Shown: positions 35,170-44,101 of the stretch, one piece after another
Numbering within the stretch: the first letter of the stretch is position 1
Layout: the number at the start of each line of letters is the position of its first letter
Assembly: GCA_945865365.1 (NCBI GenBank)
Contig: CAMBDL010000002.1
Coordinates: 62,001-126,000 of the forward strand
Source: Streptomyces griseus
GTDB lineage: Bacteria > Actinomycetota > Actinomycetes > Nanopelagicales > Nanopelagicaceae
DNA: 64,000 nt
Direction: 5' to 3'
Notes under the pieces: model-generated
The model's input: only the letters and a program-made list of their open reading frames with translations
What the model was told of the DNA's origin: nothing
The model's database searches: none
Position numbers and translations under genes: made by a program

Positions 35170-35637
35170 CTGCGCAACTACTTCTTTAGCAATATCTGAG
35201 AGTTCACTGCGTACAAAATCTCGAGTTGCAACTTCACCTAATGAGATTCGTAGCGATGCAATTTCACGAGTTAAATATTCGGCATCGGCGATGCTGCGCT
35301 CATTTCTAGCACGGTCTTCGTTGAGTTGAATTCGGTCTCTATCTGCTTGACGATTCTGGGCAAGCAAAATCAGTGGTGCCGCATACGATGCTTGGAGTGA
35401 AAGAATCAAGGTTAAGAAGATAAATGGAAAATCATCAAAGCGCAGGTCTCGTGGAGCCAGTGCGTTCCACACAACCCATGAGAGCACAAAGACGCTCATG
35501 TACACCAAAAAGCGCGCTGTTCCTAAGAATCGCGCAAAGCGCTCAGACATGCGACCAAAAGTCTCTGAATCAATGTTGGGGCGAAGCGAACGCCGAGTTT
35601 CGCGTGGAGTATCTAGACCAAATGCACGTGCCATCAC
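35137..35637 (-). CDS. DUF1003 membrane protein
   Basis: Membrane protein of 166 aa. The family core FLVYMSVFVLSWVVWNAL (TM1) and DFPFIFLTLILSLQASYAAP (TM2) is followed by LILLAQNRQADRDR and a soluble helical tail. The TAG stop of the upstream MgtE-N gene overlaps the GTG start by 1 nt; an ATG lies one codon later. DUF1003 members commonly pair with this MgtE-N/CBS protein in actinobacteria, suggesting joint action, perhaps in metal handling. That function is unproven. Confidence 0.88.
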   Translation of the reverse strand: MMARAFGLDTPRETRRSLRPNIDSETFGRMSERFARFLGTARFLVYMSVFVLSWVVWNALAPRDLRFDDFPFIFLTLILSLQASYAAPLILLAQNRQADRDRIQLNEDRARNERSIADAEYLTREIASLRISLGEVATRDFVRSELSDIAKEVVAQLRSNPQADSK

Positions 35638-36908
35638 TACGCCTCCTTGTAAGCAACAGGCGATTTCTCGCGGTGATCATGACGCCAGTTTTCCGGCAAT
35701 AAGTGATCCAAAACATCATCGACGGTAATTGCACCTAATAAGCGTTCATTGGCATCAATCACTGGTAATGAGAGCATGTTGTAGCTCGCAAGATGTGAAG
35801 AAACCTCATGCAGAGTTGCATCTGGCTTCACACCTTTAGAGTCAGTGTCAACAATGGAGCCAAGCAGAGTTGAAGGTGGTTCACGTAATAAACGTTGGTA
35901 ATGAACCGTACCTATAAAACGCCCAGTTGGGGTTTCAAGGGGTTGGCGACAGATAAAAATTTGGGAGGCAAGTGCAGGAGAGATCTCTTTTTGCCGAACG
36001 GCAGCTAGTGCATCGGCAACAGAATAATCGGCGCTCATAACAATTGGCTCGGTAGTCATCATTCCGCCAGCTGAATAATCTTCATAGTTCATCAGACGCA
36101 AAACATCTTCAGCATCTTCTGGCTCCATCAACTCTAAAAGTGCTTCGGCGCGCTCTTGCCCAATTTCTCGCAATAAATCTGCGGCATCATCTGGATCCAT
36201 TTCACCCAGAACATCGGCAGCTCGCTCTCCTTCAAGGGCTTGAAGAAGTGCAACGCGATCGTCTTCATCCATTTCCTCTAATACATCTGCAAGGCGTTCA
36301 TCATCTAATGCTCCAGCAATTTCTACACGACGCTTAGCTGGCAGATCTTGGAGCACGGTAGCTAAATCTGCCGCACGCAAATTTGAAAGCGTTGAAAGCA
36401 AGTTTGTGACACCTTGGTTTTGTTCGGTGTGGGCAAAGCCAACTACTTCTTCCCAAGCAACCGTTGAAGTTGCCCCTTTACGGCGAAGACCCCGACCGGG
36501 GCGCATAATATGAACTCGATTAATCAACCAATCACCGGTGCGATTTTGTTCCATACCCATATCTTCGACAATTACTCTTTCACCAGATGCGATATGCGTA
36601 ATTAAACGATCGAGCATGTCACCTAGGACTAAAACTTCACCAGGGCGGGTTTCGTAACGGCGCATATTCAATAGACCAGTAATCACAACTGCGCCGCTCT
36701 CAATCGAGGTGACTCGAGTTATGGGAACAAAGACTCGACGACGAAGTGGAACTTCTACGACTAAACCAAGAACACGAGGAGGTAAGTTATTAGTACGAAG
36801 GGTCGCCACAGCATCTCGCACCTTTCCTACTGGATCACCATTTGGGTCAAATACCGCGGTGCCTGCAAGACGGGCGAGAAATACTCGGTTTAAGAGATTG
36901 CCGCTCAT
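35637..36908 (-). CDS. MgtE N-domain / CBS-pair protein without transporter domain
   Basis: Soluble protein, 423 aa, with three parts: an N-terminal PRC-barrel-like region (about 1-80, AGTAVFDPNGDPVGKVRDAV), an MgtE intracellular N superhelix (about 170-280, with repeated ADLLREIGQERAEALLELM-type helices), and two CBS domains (about 285-410). The five-helix Mg2+ channel of MgtE is absent and there is no hydrophobic segment. It may therefore act as a magnesium or adenylate sensor for another membrane protein such as DUF1003. Leaderless start at ATG 36908. Confidence 0.87.
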   Translation of the reverse strand: MSGNLLNRVFLARLAGTAVFDPNGDPVGKVRDAVATLRTNNLPPRVLGLVVEVPLRRRVFVPITRVTSIESGAVVITGLLNMRRYETRPGEVLVLGDMLDRLITHIASGERVIVEDMGMEQNRTGDWLINRVHIMRPGRGLRRKGATSTVAWEEVVGFAHTEQNQGVTNLLSTLSNLRAADLATVLQDLPAKRRVEIAGALDDERLADVLEEMDEDDRVALLQALEGERAADVLGEMDPDDAADLLREIGQERAEALLELMEPEDAEDVLRLMNYEDYSAGGMMTTEPIVMSADYSVADALAAVRQKEISPALASQIFICRQPLETPTGRFIGTVHYQRLLREPPSTLLGSIVDTDSKGVKPDATLHEVSSHLASYNMLSLPVIDANERLLGAITVDDVLDHLLPENWRHDHREKSPVAYKEA

Positions 36909-36920
36909 GGGTTAAGGGTA
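36909..36920 (-). promoter_or_regulatory. Leaderless promoter of the MgtE-N/CBS gene
   Basis: TACCCT (36920-36915, minus strand) ends 6 nt before ATG 36908. It shares the base pairs 36919-36920 with the opposing eamA -10 box. Confidence 0.6.
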
Positions 36921-36930
36921 CCTTTACCTC
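36919..36930 (+). promoter_or_regulatory. Leaderless promoter of the EamA transporter operon
   Basis: TACCTT (36919-36924) ends 6 nt before ATG 36931. The intergenic region is only 22 nt and is centred on GGTACC, giving two mirrored promoters with overlapping -10 boxes. Confidence 0.6.
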
Positions 36931-37854
36931 ATGGGTGCAGGAGAACAATTGCAGGGCGGTTATCACAATCGCGATAGTCATACGGCCATTCCTGCTCGAC
37001 CCGATCTGATTCGCTTGGGTATTGGAATAATAGGAATCGGTACATCTGGTCCACTTATTGCAATGAGCACGATGCCAATCACAACATTAATTTTCTGGAG
37101 AAATTTAGGAGGGGCGATATTAACTCTGCCCTTTGCGCTCAGACATCGTGCTCATCGCGAAGGAGTCACGTGGGCGATTATCGCAGGAGTCGTTCTAGCA
37201 GTTCACTTTATGGGCTTCTTTCTTGCTATGCGCTGGACAACTGTTGCTGCTGGTACTGCTCTTGTCGCATTACAACCGATTTTTGCTGCACTCTTTGTGA
37301 AATTGAGTGGTGGTCATATTCCATCATCGGTGTGGCTAGGAATGATTGTTAGTTTTACAGGTGTACTACTCATCTCAGGCGTTGATCTTACTATTTCGTT
37401 TCAAGCATTTCTTGGAGACATCGCTGCACTGCTCTCTGCAGCCTTAGCTGCCTTATACATGATGGCGGGTTCAAGAGCGCAGCGAACGTTAGAGACAACC
37501 ACCTATACGACTATTTGTTATTTTGTATGTGCAGTAACAGTACTCCCAGTGGCTGTTATTTCAGGAGTACCTCTGTTTCATTTCACGGCACGTGAGTGGT
37601 GGATTCTTCTCGGGCTTATTGTGGGTGCTCAGATTCTTGGTCATACAATGTTTAATTCAGCCTTAAAACGAGTGTCACCAGCGATTGTCTCGCTCATTAT
37701 ATTTTTTGAAGTTCCGGTGAGTTCAATTCTTGCGGTATGGTGGATTGGTCAGAAGCCACCGCTTGGAATTCTTCCGGGAATAGCCCTCATTTTAATCGGT
37801 TGTGTTTTAGTAGTTACACGCAGTCGTTCCAACCAAGTTGAAATTACACCATGA
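36931..37854 (+). CDS. EamA/DMT-family transporter
   Basis: Drug/metabolite transporter superfamily, 307 aa. About ten hydrophobic helices form two EamA repeats, the first starting near LGIGIIGIGTSGPLIAMST and the second near FLGDIAALLSAALAALYMM. A hydrophilic N-terminal extension of about 28 residues precedes helix 1. Substrate unknown; exporters of amino acids or metabolites are common in the family. It overlaps the PHP gene by 4 nt. Confidence 0.9.
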   Translation: MGAGEQLQGGYHNRDSHTAIPARPDLIRLGIGIIGIGTSGPLIAMSTMPITTLIFWRNLGGAILTLPFALRHRAHREGVTWAIIAGVVLAVHFMGFFLAMRWTTVAAGTALVALQPIFAALFVKLSGGHIPSSVWLGMIVSFTGVLLISGVDLTISFQAFLGDIAALLSAALAALYMMAGSRAQRTLETTTYTTICYFVCAVTVLPVAVISGVPLFHFTAREWWILLGLIVGAQILGHTMFNSALKRVSPAIVSLIIFFEVPVSSILAVWWIGQKPPLGILPGIALILIGCVLVVTRSRSNQVEITP

Positions 37855-38696
37855 TCGATTTACATACGCACACAAATAAAAGCGACGGTACTGATTCACC
37901 GCGGCAACTTATCAATAAGGCTATTTCTTTAGGAATGAGTGTTATTGGAGTGACTGATCACGACACGACTTCTGGATGGGCTGAAGCAACGGAGAGCTTA
38001 AGAGGCACACTCAGCTTGGCATTGGGTAGCGAGATCTCTTGCTTAACTGAGGATGGAATGAGTGTTCACATGCTTGGTTTGCTCTTTGATGGCGGGCACG
38101 CAGCGATGCAAGTGATGCTTGAAGAAACACGTGATGGACGACTTCCACGCATGCGAAAAATGATTGAGAAAATGCGCCATGCGGGTATAGATATTTCAAT
38201 GGAGGATGTTTATAAAGCACTTCCCAACGGTGCAACGCTGGGCCGTCCTCATCTGGCCGATGCTCTTGTCAACAAAGGAATCATTGAATCTCGAGATGAA
38301 GCATTTCAGGGCATGCTCAATAATGGTTCAGAGTTCTATGTCTCTCATGCCGCGCCTACACCCGAGGATGCGATTCGAATGATTAGAAGCGCTGGGGGAG
38401 TAGCAGTAATCGCGCACCCATTTGCTTCGCTAAGAGGAAAAACGCTGGGGGTATCAGATTTCAAAAGCTTAGTAGATGCTGGATTAAATGGTATTGAAGT
38501 CGACCATCGTGATCAGAACCCGGATGAGCGAGCAATGTTGCGTGGAGTTGCGCAGGATCTTGATTTAGTAATAACAGGTGCCAGCGATTACCATGGCAAC
38601 GGTAAACTTAACTCATTGGGTGAGTATGGGACTAGCCCAGACCAATGGGAAAGACTTGAATCCCAATCAAATTCCCGAAGGGTAGTCAGAGCATGA
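37851..38696 (+). CDS. PHP-domain phosphoesterase (RNase AM / TrpH-like)
   Basis: Metal-dependent phosphoesterase, 281 aa, of the PHP superfamily related to E. coli YciV/TrpH, which acts on 3',5'-nucleoside bisphosphates and RNA 5' ends. Metal ligands appear as DLHTHTNKSDGTDSP (motif 1), VTDHDTT (motif 2), the His in VIAHPFA, and TGASDYHG at the C-terminus. It overlaps both neighbours by 4 nt. Confidence 0.88.
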   Translation: MIDLHTHTNKSDGTDSPRQLINKAISLGMSVIGVTDHDTTSGWAEATESLRGTLSLALGSEISCLTEDGMSVHMLGLLFDGGHAAMQVMLEETRDGRLPRMRKMIEKMRHAGIDISMEDVYKALPNGATLGRPHLADALVNKGIIESRDEAFQGMLNNGSEFYVSHAAPTPEDAIRMIRSAGGVAVIAHPFASLRGKTLGVSDFKSLVDAGLNGIEVDHRDQNPDERAMLRGVAQDLDLVITGASDYHGNGKLNSLGEYGTSPDQWERLESQSNSRRVVRA

Positions 38697-39313
38697 AAGT
38701 TGTTCACATCAGTGCACTCACATTTGCGATTCAATCCTTCGTCACTCTCTTCGTCATTATGGACCCACCAGGTGCCACTCCAATTTTCTTGGCCCTTGTA
38801 GCCGATAAACCTGCACGTGAGCGCCGCATGCTTGCCTTAAAAGCTGCATCGGTTTCATTCTTTGTTATTACGCTCTTTGCATTATTTGGTCGATTTATCT
38901 TGAGTTACTTAAATGTTTCTATGGCAGCCCTTCAAGCTGCTGGGGCGTTTTTACTTCTGCTTATTTCGCTGGATCTTTTAACCGGCGGCAAAGGTGGTGG
39001 TAGAAACGAGAGTGGGGATGCAAATATTGCATTGGTGCCACTCGGTACTCCTCTATTAGCTGGCCCAGGAGCAATCGTTGCAACGATGATATTTGTTCAG
39101 CAGGCTGATAATGCATCCATGGTGATTGGTTTAGTCGGCGCAATTGTTGCGGTCCATGTAGCAATTGCAGGCGTGTTGATGGCATCGACATCAATCTTGA
39201 AAGTCATCAAAGAGTCGGGCGTCACTCTAGTTGCTCGCATCGCCGGATTATTGCTCGCCGCCATTGCCGTACAGATGCTCGTTGATGCAATTCGAATTTT
39301 TGTTGCTTCTTAG
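38693..39313 (+). CDS. MarC-family integral membrane protein
   Basis: UPF0056/MarC family, 206 aa, with about six TM helices. Recognisable features are FVIMDPPGATPIFLAL in helix 1, PLGTPLLAGPGAI in the middle and RIAGLLLAAIAVQMLVDAI at the end. Function of the family is not established. The TAG stop interlocks with the stop of the convergent helicase gene (39310-39313). Confidence 0.9.
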   Translation: MKVVHISALTFAIQSFVTLFVIMDPPGATPIFLALVADKPARERRMLALKAASVSFFVITLFALFGRFILSYLNVSMAALQAAGAFLLLLISLDLLTGGKGGGRNESGDANIALVPLGTPLLAGPGAIVATMIFVQQADNASMVIGLVGAIVAVHVAIAGVLMASTSILKVIKESGVTLVARIAGLLLAAIAVQMLVDAIRIFVAS

Positions 39314-40650
39314 CTCTCTTTAAACTTTTTAGTCCTAGTTCTTGTGCGCTCACTCTTTTCTTTAGGAGTAGGTGCCTTAGCTGGGGCGGATTTTACAGGC
39401 GTTTTGCTTTCTACTCTTACAACAGGTTTTGCCTTAGTCATACGACCAGTAGAACCAGTGGGAATATCGAGAACTTCGTATAAATGCGGAGATGATGAAT
39501 AAGTCTCTTCTGGCTCGGCTAAACCGAGATCTAACGTTTGGTTAATCATCTTCCACCGTGCAAGTTCATCCCAATCAACAAAAGTAACTGCAATACCATC
39601 GGCTCCTGCACGTGCAGTGCGACCAATACGGTGAACATAAGTCTTCTCATCTTCAGGACATTGGTAGTTGATAACGTGTGTAATTCCCTCGATATCAATG
39701 CCGCGTGCAGCAACGTCGGTTGCTACTAGTACATCTGATTTTCCACCCTTGAAGTCACCTAAAGCTTTTTCACGTGCACCTTGACCTAAATCACCATGGA
39801 TTGTGGCGGCGCGGAAGCCACGCTCAATTAGATCATCGGCAGTTTTTTGACATGTTCGCTTAGTGCGACAAAAAACAATGGTTGGTCCACGACCATCGGC
39901 CTGCAAAATTCGGGCCAACATTTCAATTTTATCCATGGCATGTGCGCGCAAGACGTGCTGCTTAATACGAGTGACAACTGCACCTTCGTCTTCACTATCT
40001 TGTGTACGAATATGAATAGGTTGATTCATAAAGCGGCGCGCAAGGGCGATGATGTCGCCAGGCATTGTTGCCGAAAAGAGCATCGTCTGCGCTCTATTGG
40101 GAGTGTTAGCTAAAATCTTTTCAACATCAGGTAAGAATCCAAGATCCAACATCTCATCAGCCTCATCTAGCACTAGGCGAGAGACCTCTTTTAACTTGAG
40201 TTGACCTTGACGTGATAAATCTAAAAGACGCCCAGGTGTTCCAACAACAATTTCTACCCCAGCATGCAGAGCTTCAATCTGTGGCTCAAATGCACGGCCC
40301 CCATAAACAGCTAACGTTCTGATTCCGCGATTGGTAGCTAACTCGTCAATGTCTCGCGTGACTTGCGTACACAGTTCACGTGTTGGAACAACGATTAATA
40401 CCTGAGGCATTCCTTTATTTGAAAACTCTGCCCACTCTGCATCATTCGGAGCAATTACGCGCTCAATAACTGGAATTCCAAAAGCTAAAGTTTTGCCAGT
40501 ACCAGTCTTTGCTTGGCCAATGACATCACCATCACTGAGGGCAATTGGTAGCACCATTTCTTGAATCGCAAAAGGTGCAATAAAACCATGCGCATGAAGA
40601 GCTTCAATCGTTTCGGGACGAAGTGGAAGATCGGCGAAAGTATTTGCCAC
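39310..40650 (-). CDS. DEAD-box RNA helicase (RhlE/CshA-like)
   Basis: ATP-dependent RNA helicase, 446 aa. Visible motifs: Q motif PFAIQEMVLP, I AKTGTGKT, Ia PTRELCTQV, Ib TPGRLL, II LDEADEM, III SATMP, V TDVAARGID, VI HRIGRTARAG. A basic Lys/Arg/Thr-rich tail of about 50 residues follows and probably binds RNA. The start is set at GTG 40650, 1 nt after the DUF3107 stop; a longer frame to 40728 lies inside DUF3107. Confidence 0.93.
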   Translation of the reverse strand: MANTFADLPLRPETIEALHAHGFIAPFAIQEMVLPIALSDGDVIGQAKTGTGKTLAFGIPVIERVIAPNDAEWAEFSNKGMPQVLIVVPTRELCTQVTRDIDELATNRGIRTLAVYGGRAFEPQIEALHAGVEIVVGTPGRLLDLSRQGQLKLKEVSRLVLDEADEMLDLGFLPDVEKILANTPNRAQTMLFSATMPGDIIALARRFMNQPIHIRTQDSEDEGAVVTRIKQHVLRAHAMDKIEMLARILQADGRGPTIVFCRTKRTCQKTADDLIERGFRAATIHGDLGQGAREKALGDFKGGKSDVLVATDVAARGIDIEGITHVINYQCPEDEKTYVHRIGRTARAGADGIAVTFVDWDELARWKMINQTLDLGLAEPEETYSSSPHLYEVLDIPTGSTGRMTKAKPVVRVESKTPVKSAPAKAPTPKEKSERTRTRTKKFKES

Positions 40651-40651
40651 G

Positions 40652-40909
40652 TTATGCAGCGCCGAAACCGACGCGACGAGATGCGGCTTCGCCGACCTCG
40701 ACATAGCCGATTTTGTCTGCTGGAACAATTATTTCATGACCGCGAATATCGGTTAACGTCAATGGCTTACCAGATGCAAGTGCATCGGCAACTGCGCTCT
40801 TGATTTCGGCGGCAGTTTGAGCGCTCTCGAAAAAGAGGTCAGAGGCAACACGTGCTACAGCGATTCTGACCTCTGATTTTACAGCGGAGTCGGTTTTCTT
40901 TGTACTCAT
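40652..40909 (-). CDS. DUF3107 family protein
   Basis: Small actinobacterial protein of 85 aa. The core VRIAVARVASDLFFESAQTA and the C-terminal VPADKIGYVEVGEAASRRVGFG match DUF3107 (mycobacterial TB9.4, Rv3208A). The start at ATG 40909 is supported by the -10 spacing. It lies between TetR and the helicase, as in mycobacteria. Function unknown. Confidence 0.88.
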   Translation of the reverse strand: MSTKKTDSAVKSEVRIAVARVASDLFFESAQTAAEIKSAVADALASGKPLTLTDIRGHEIIVPADKIGYVEVGEAASRRVGFGAA

Positions 40910-40922
40910 AGTGCTAATCCTA
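40910..40922 (-). promoter_or_regulatory. Leaderless promoter of DUF3107-helicase
   Basis: TAGGAT (40922-40917, minus strand) ends 7 nt before ATG 40909, in the 20-nt gap after tetR. Confidence 0.55.
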
Positions 40923-40929
40923 TCGGCCT

Positions 40930-41541
40930 TTAATTGCGTGGGAAACCTGAAATACCTCTCCACATGAGGTTATTAACGAGCTCTACTGCTTGCTCGCGGG
41001 TCAATGTGCTATCTCGATCCAGCCAGTGACGTGCCGTAACTTGCGCATATCCGATCATTCCTACGCCAAGGAGCATTGAAGCCTCTTTTGGAAGTCCTGT
41101 ATCTATGGAAATGACGGCACTAGCTGCAGCCGCGCAGTCATATGTCATTCGGTTGAGGCGCTCTCGCACTGACGGTTCAACGCTCATGTCACTTTCAAAA
41201 AGTAATCTGAAAGCTTCACCCTCTTTTTCAATAAAAGTAAAATATGCATTTACTGTTGCATGAACGCGATTTGCATTATCTGGTGTGGATGCAATTGCTT
41301 TTTGGATCTCAAAGACCAGCGAATCGATGTGTAAATCTAAAACCGCTAAATAGAGATCGAGTTTTGATGGAAAGTGTTGATAAAGAACTGGCTTACTGAC
41401 ATTTGCGCGATCGGCAATTTCATCCATTGCCGCCGAGTGGTATCCAGCAGCAGTGAAGACTTCCAAGGCAGCCGATAAAAGTAGCGCTCGACGCTCATCG
41501 CGAGGAAGACGAGCCTTGTTTGAAGTGTCTGCGGTAGTCAT
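40930..41541 (-). CDS. TetR-family transcriptional regulator
   Basis: TetR regulator, 203 aa. The N-terminal HTH is seen as ALEVFTAAGYHSAAMDEIADRANVSKPVLYQHFPSKLDLYL (residues about 26-66). The C-terminal ligand domain is helical. It corresponds in position to Rv3208 of mycobacteria, beside DUF3107 and MoeZ. No obvious palindromic operator is seen in the 31-nt divergent gap. Ligand unknown. Confidence 0.92.
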   Translation of the reverse strand: MTTADTSNKARLPRDERRALLLSAALEVFTAAGYHSAAMDEIADRANVSKPVLYQHFPSKLDLYLAVLDLHIDSLVFEIQKAIASTPDNANRVHATVNAYFTFIEKEGEAFRLLFESDMSVEPSVRERLNRMTYDCAAAASAVISIDTGLPKEASMLLGVGMIGYAQVTARHWLDRDSTLTREQAVELVNNLMWRGISGFPRN

Positions 41542-41554
41542 TGGAGGAATCGTA
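41542..41554 (-). promoter_or_regulatory. Leaderless promoter of tetR
   Basis: TACGAT (41554-41549, minus strand) ends 7 nt before ATG 41541. The divergent moeZ gene has no equally clear box in the same gap. Confidence 0.5.
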
Positions 41555-41572
41555 CGGCAGAATCACTCTTCT

Positions 41573-42724
41573 ATGGAAATCCCGCCACTTGTTGAACAAG
41601 GTAGCGTGCTGAGCGCCGAAGAATCGCGTCGCTATAGCCGCCACTTAACGCTGCCGGATATTTCAACAATTGGCCAAGAACGGCTTAAAAAATCCAAAGT
41701 CTTATGTGTTGGTGCCGGCGGCTTGGGCTCGCCCATATTGATGTATTTAGCTGCAGCAGGAGTCGGCACGCTAGGGGTTGTTGATTTTGACGTTGTAGAT
41801 GAAACCAATCTTCAACGTCAGATTCTTCATGGTCAAAGCGATATTGGTAAGAGCAAAGCGGTAAGTGCGCGCGAGACAATTCTTGAGATTAATTCATTCA
41901 TCAATGTTGTTGTGCATGATGTTGAATTGAGCAATATAAACGCATTAGAAATTCTTGGGCAGTATGACTTAATAATCGATGGAACTGATAATTTTGCAAC
42001 AAGGTATTTAATTAACGATGCTGCAGTACTTTTGGGCAAACCATATGTGTGGGGCTCAATTTATCGTTTTGATGGTCAAGCCTCTGTTTTTTGGGCCGAC
42101 CACGGTCCGTGCTATAGGTGCCTGCATCCACAGCCAGCCCTTGATGTTGCAAGTTGCGCAGAGGCAGGGGTTCTTGGCGTGCTGTGTGCAACGATTGGTG
42201 CGATACAAGCAACAGAGGCCATAAAGATTATTACGGGAATTGGAACTGCACTCATAGGAAATCTAATGATGTATAACGCGTTAGATATGAGTTTTGAGAA
42301 GATTGAAATCAAGAAAGATCCGCAGTGTGTCCTGTGTAGTGCAAGCCCACGACAACATAGCTTGCTAGATGATTATGAAGCATTCTGTGCAAGCCCAACT
42401 GACGATGAGATTTCAGTTGGTGAGCTCAAGGAGCGCATGGAGCAAGGCGGAGGTTTTCTTCTGGTGGATGTTCGAGAGCCGTATGAGTTTGAATTAGTGC
42501 GAATTCCAGGTTCGATTTTAATGCCCTTGGCTGGCTTCTTTGATGCAAGCGCATTTGCATACCTTCCGATAGATAAAGAGATTATTCTGTACTGCAAAGT
42601 TGGAATACGCTCAGCCACTGCTTTAAAGATTCTCAAGTCAAGAGGTCATGTCAGAGTTAGACATGTTGATGGAGGAGTAGCTGCGTGGGTTGAAAATTTC
42701 GAACCAGAATTAAGGATGTACTAA
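41573..42724 (+). CDS. moeZ: MoeZ-type adenylyltransferase/sulfurtransferase (ThiF + rhodanese)
   Basis: Activates ubiquitin-like sulfur carriers (MoaD, ThiS or CysO type) by adenylation and transfers sulfur, 383 aa. ThiF/E1 domain: VLCVGAGGLGSPILMYLAAAG, DFDVVDETNLQRQ, zinc cysteines CYRC and CVLC. The C-terminal rhodanese domain (about 285-383) has the active Cys in YCKVGIRS. The start is set at ATG 41573; an in-frame ATG at 41453 lies inside tetR. Its stop overlaps the next start by 1 nt. Confidence 0.92.
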   Translation: MEIPPLVEQGSVLSAEESRRYSRHLTLPDISTIGQERLKKSKVLCVGAGGLGSPILMYLAAAGVGTLGVVDFDVVDETNLQRQILHGQSDIGKSKAVSARETILEINSFINVVVHDVELSNINALEILGQYDLIIDGTDNFATRYLINDAAVLLGKPYVWGSIYRFDGQASVFWADHGPCYRCLHPQPALDVASCAEAGVLGVLCATIGAIQATEAIKIITGIGTALIGNLMMYNALDMSFEKIEIKKDPQCVLCSASPRQHSLLDDYEAFCASPTDDEISVGELKERMEQGGGFLLVDVREPYEFELVRIPGSILMPLAGFFDASAFAYLPIDKEIILYCKVGIRSATALKILKSRGHVRVRHVDGGVAAWVENFEPELRMY

Positions 42725-43578
42725 TGCAGAGCTCATATGCGGATTATCGAATTCTCCTCGTTCATGCACACCCCGATGATGAGACGATTAACAACGGTGC
42801 AACCATGGCGCTTTATGCCGATCTCGGAGCTCACATCACTTTAGTAACATGTACGCGTGGCGAAGAAGGAGAAATTCTGCTTCCTGGCTTGTCACATCTA
42901 GCTAGCAATCAGGACGATCAGCTTGGTGCACACCGTGAGATAGAACTTAAGGCAGCTATGAAAGCGCTCGGAATAAATGATTATCGATTCCTAGCTCATT
43001 ACCGAGACAGCGGCATGATGGGTGCACCACAAAATGATCGACCTGATGTATTTTGGCAAGTCGATGTTGATGTTGCGGCAGCTCAACTTGTTCACATAAT
43101 CGATGAAGTAAAACCACATATTTTGATTACCTATGATGAAATTGGTGGCTATGGGCACCCTGACCATATCCAAGCGCATCGTGTTGCAATGAGAGCTAGC
43201 GAACTTTCAACATGGCAGATTCAAAAAATCTATTGGAACACGATTCCCAAGTCGGTAATTGCCACAGGAATGGCTGCCATGAAAGAGATCGGTTCAGATT
43301 TCTTTGGTACTGACAATATTGATGATGTTCCATTTGCTAAAGATGATTCATTTGTTACAACACTAATTGATGGAAATGATTATGTAGATCAGAAAATGTT
43401 AGCGATGAAGGCACATGAAACTCAGATTGCGTTAGACGGCCCATTTTTTGCCCTCTCAAATAATTTGGGTCTTCAAGTCTGGGGACATGAGTACTACACG
43501 CTTATGAAAGGTATCAAAGCCGCCCCATTTGATGAACACGGTAGAGAAAGCGATTTAACTTCAGGGATAGTTCTTTAA
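42724..43578 (+). CDS. PIG-L family deacetylase, MshB-like
   Basis: Zinc-dependent N-acetylglucosamine deacetylase, 284 aa. The zinc motif AHPDDE (about residues 15-20) and the second site GYGHPDH are intact. Size and neighbours (small membrane protein, ferredoxin, DapC, as around mycobacterial mshB Rv1170) favour MshB, which deacetylates GlcNAc-inositol in mycothiol synthesis. mshA, mshC and mshD are not in this window, so the mycothiol role is inference. Confidence 0.88.
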   Translation: MQSSYADYRILLVHAHPDDETINNGATMALYADLGAHITLVTCTRGEEGEILLPGLSHLASNQDDQLGAHREIELKAAMKALGINDYRFLAHYRDSGMMGAPQNDRPDVFWQVDVDVAAAQLVHIIDEVKPHILITYDEIGGYGHPDHIQAHRVAMRASELSTWQIQKIYWNTIPKSVIATGMAAMKEIGSDFFGTDNIDDVPFAKDDSFVTTLIDGNDYVDQKMLAMKAHETQIALDGPFFALSNNLGLQVWGHEYYTLMKGIKAAPFDEHGRESDLTSGIVL

Positions 43579-43890
43579 ATGAAATACGTGTATTCACTCT
43601 TAATTGGTGGGGCGTTAGGACTTGGCTCTGTCTTTATCCATTCATCATTTGTACCTTATGGATTAGTGCTCAGTTTGGCATCAACCGTTGCTGGTATTTG
43701 GAGCATTGGCCGTATGTGGGGCGGCAGAACTTACAAATCACTTGCCGCGATTGCGTGGCTCTTTGTCATAGTGCGTGCAGGATTTCCAGGAATTGGACAG
43801 GAGTTCTTAATTGAGGGAACAGCCATAGGAGTCTCACTTTTAAACTTAGGCGTTCTATGTCTAGTACTAGCAGTCCTTCTCCCGGCTTGA
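43579..43890 (+). CDS. Small four-helix membrane protein downstream of mshB-like gene
   Basis: Hydrophobic protein, 103 aa, with about four TM helices, starting directly after the mshB-like stop. I recall a membrane protein of similar size in this position in other actinobacteria (such as Rv1171). There are no catalytic motifs. Function unknown. Confidence 0.78.
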   Translation: MKYVYSLLIGGALGLGSVFIHSSFVPYGLVLSLASTVAGIWSIGRMWGGRTYKSLAAIAWLFVIVRAGFPGIGQEFLIEGTAIGVSLLNLGVLCLVLAVLLPA

Positions 43891-43900
43891 ATTTTCCACT

Positions 43901-44101
43901 TTATGTTTTCGCAATAACTAGCCGCCAGATAAAAATCTCACTGTGTGAGAACTCAAGTAACTCACCATGTCGGTTTCGTAAGGAAGTCGTGCTCTCAAGA
44001 ACCCCTACGAGGTCGCGAAATCCGCCGCCTTCATCATGTAAGCGAATAGTGACACGCCTACCAATCAGGGCTTCAAACTGACTAGCAAGATCGTGTGACA
44101 T
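43901..44101 (-). CDS. Solitary 66-aa SH3/Sm-like domain protein
   Basis: A 66-aa protein with ALIGRRVTIRLHDEGGGFRD, LVGVLESTTSL and a terminal IFIWRLVIAKT. The pattern resembles the N-terminal beta-barrel domain that in larger actinobacteria precedes a GNAT acetyltransferase encoded near mshB. Here it stands alone, with a clean stop 10 nt from the convergent membrane-protein gene. A leaderless promoter fits its ATG at 44101. A likely remnant that has become an independent small protein; the homology is from memory of pattern only. Confidence 0.65.
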   Translation of the reverse strand: MSHDLASQFEALIGRRVTIRLHDEGGGFRDLVGVLESTTSLRNRHGELLEFSHSEIFIWRLVIAKT

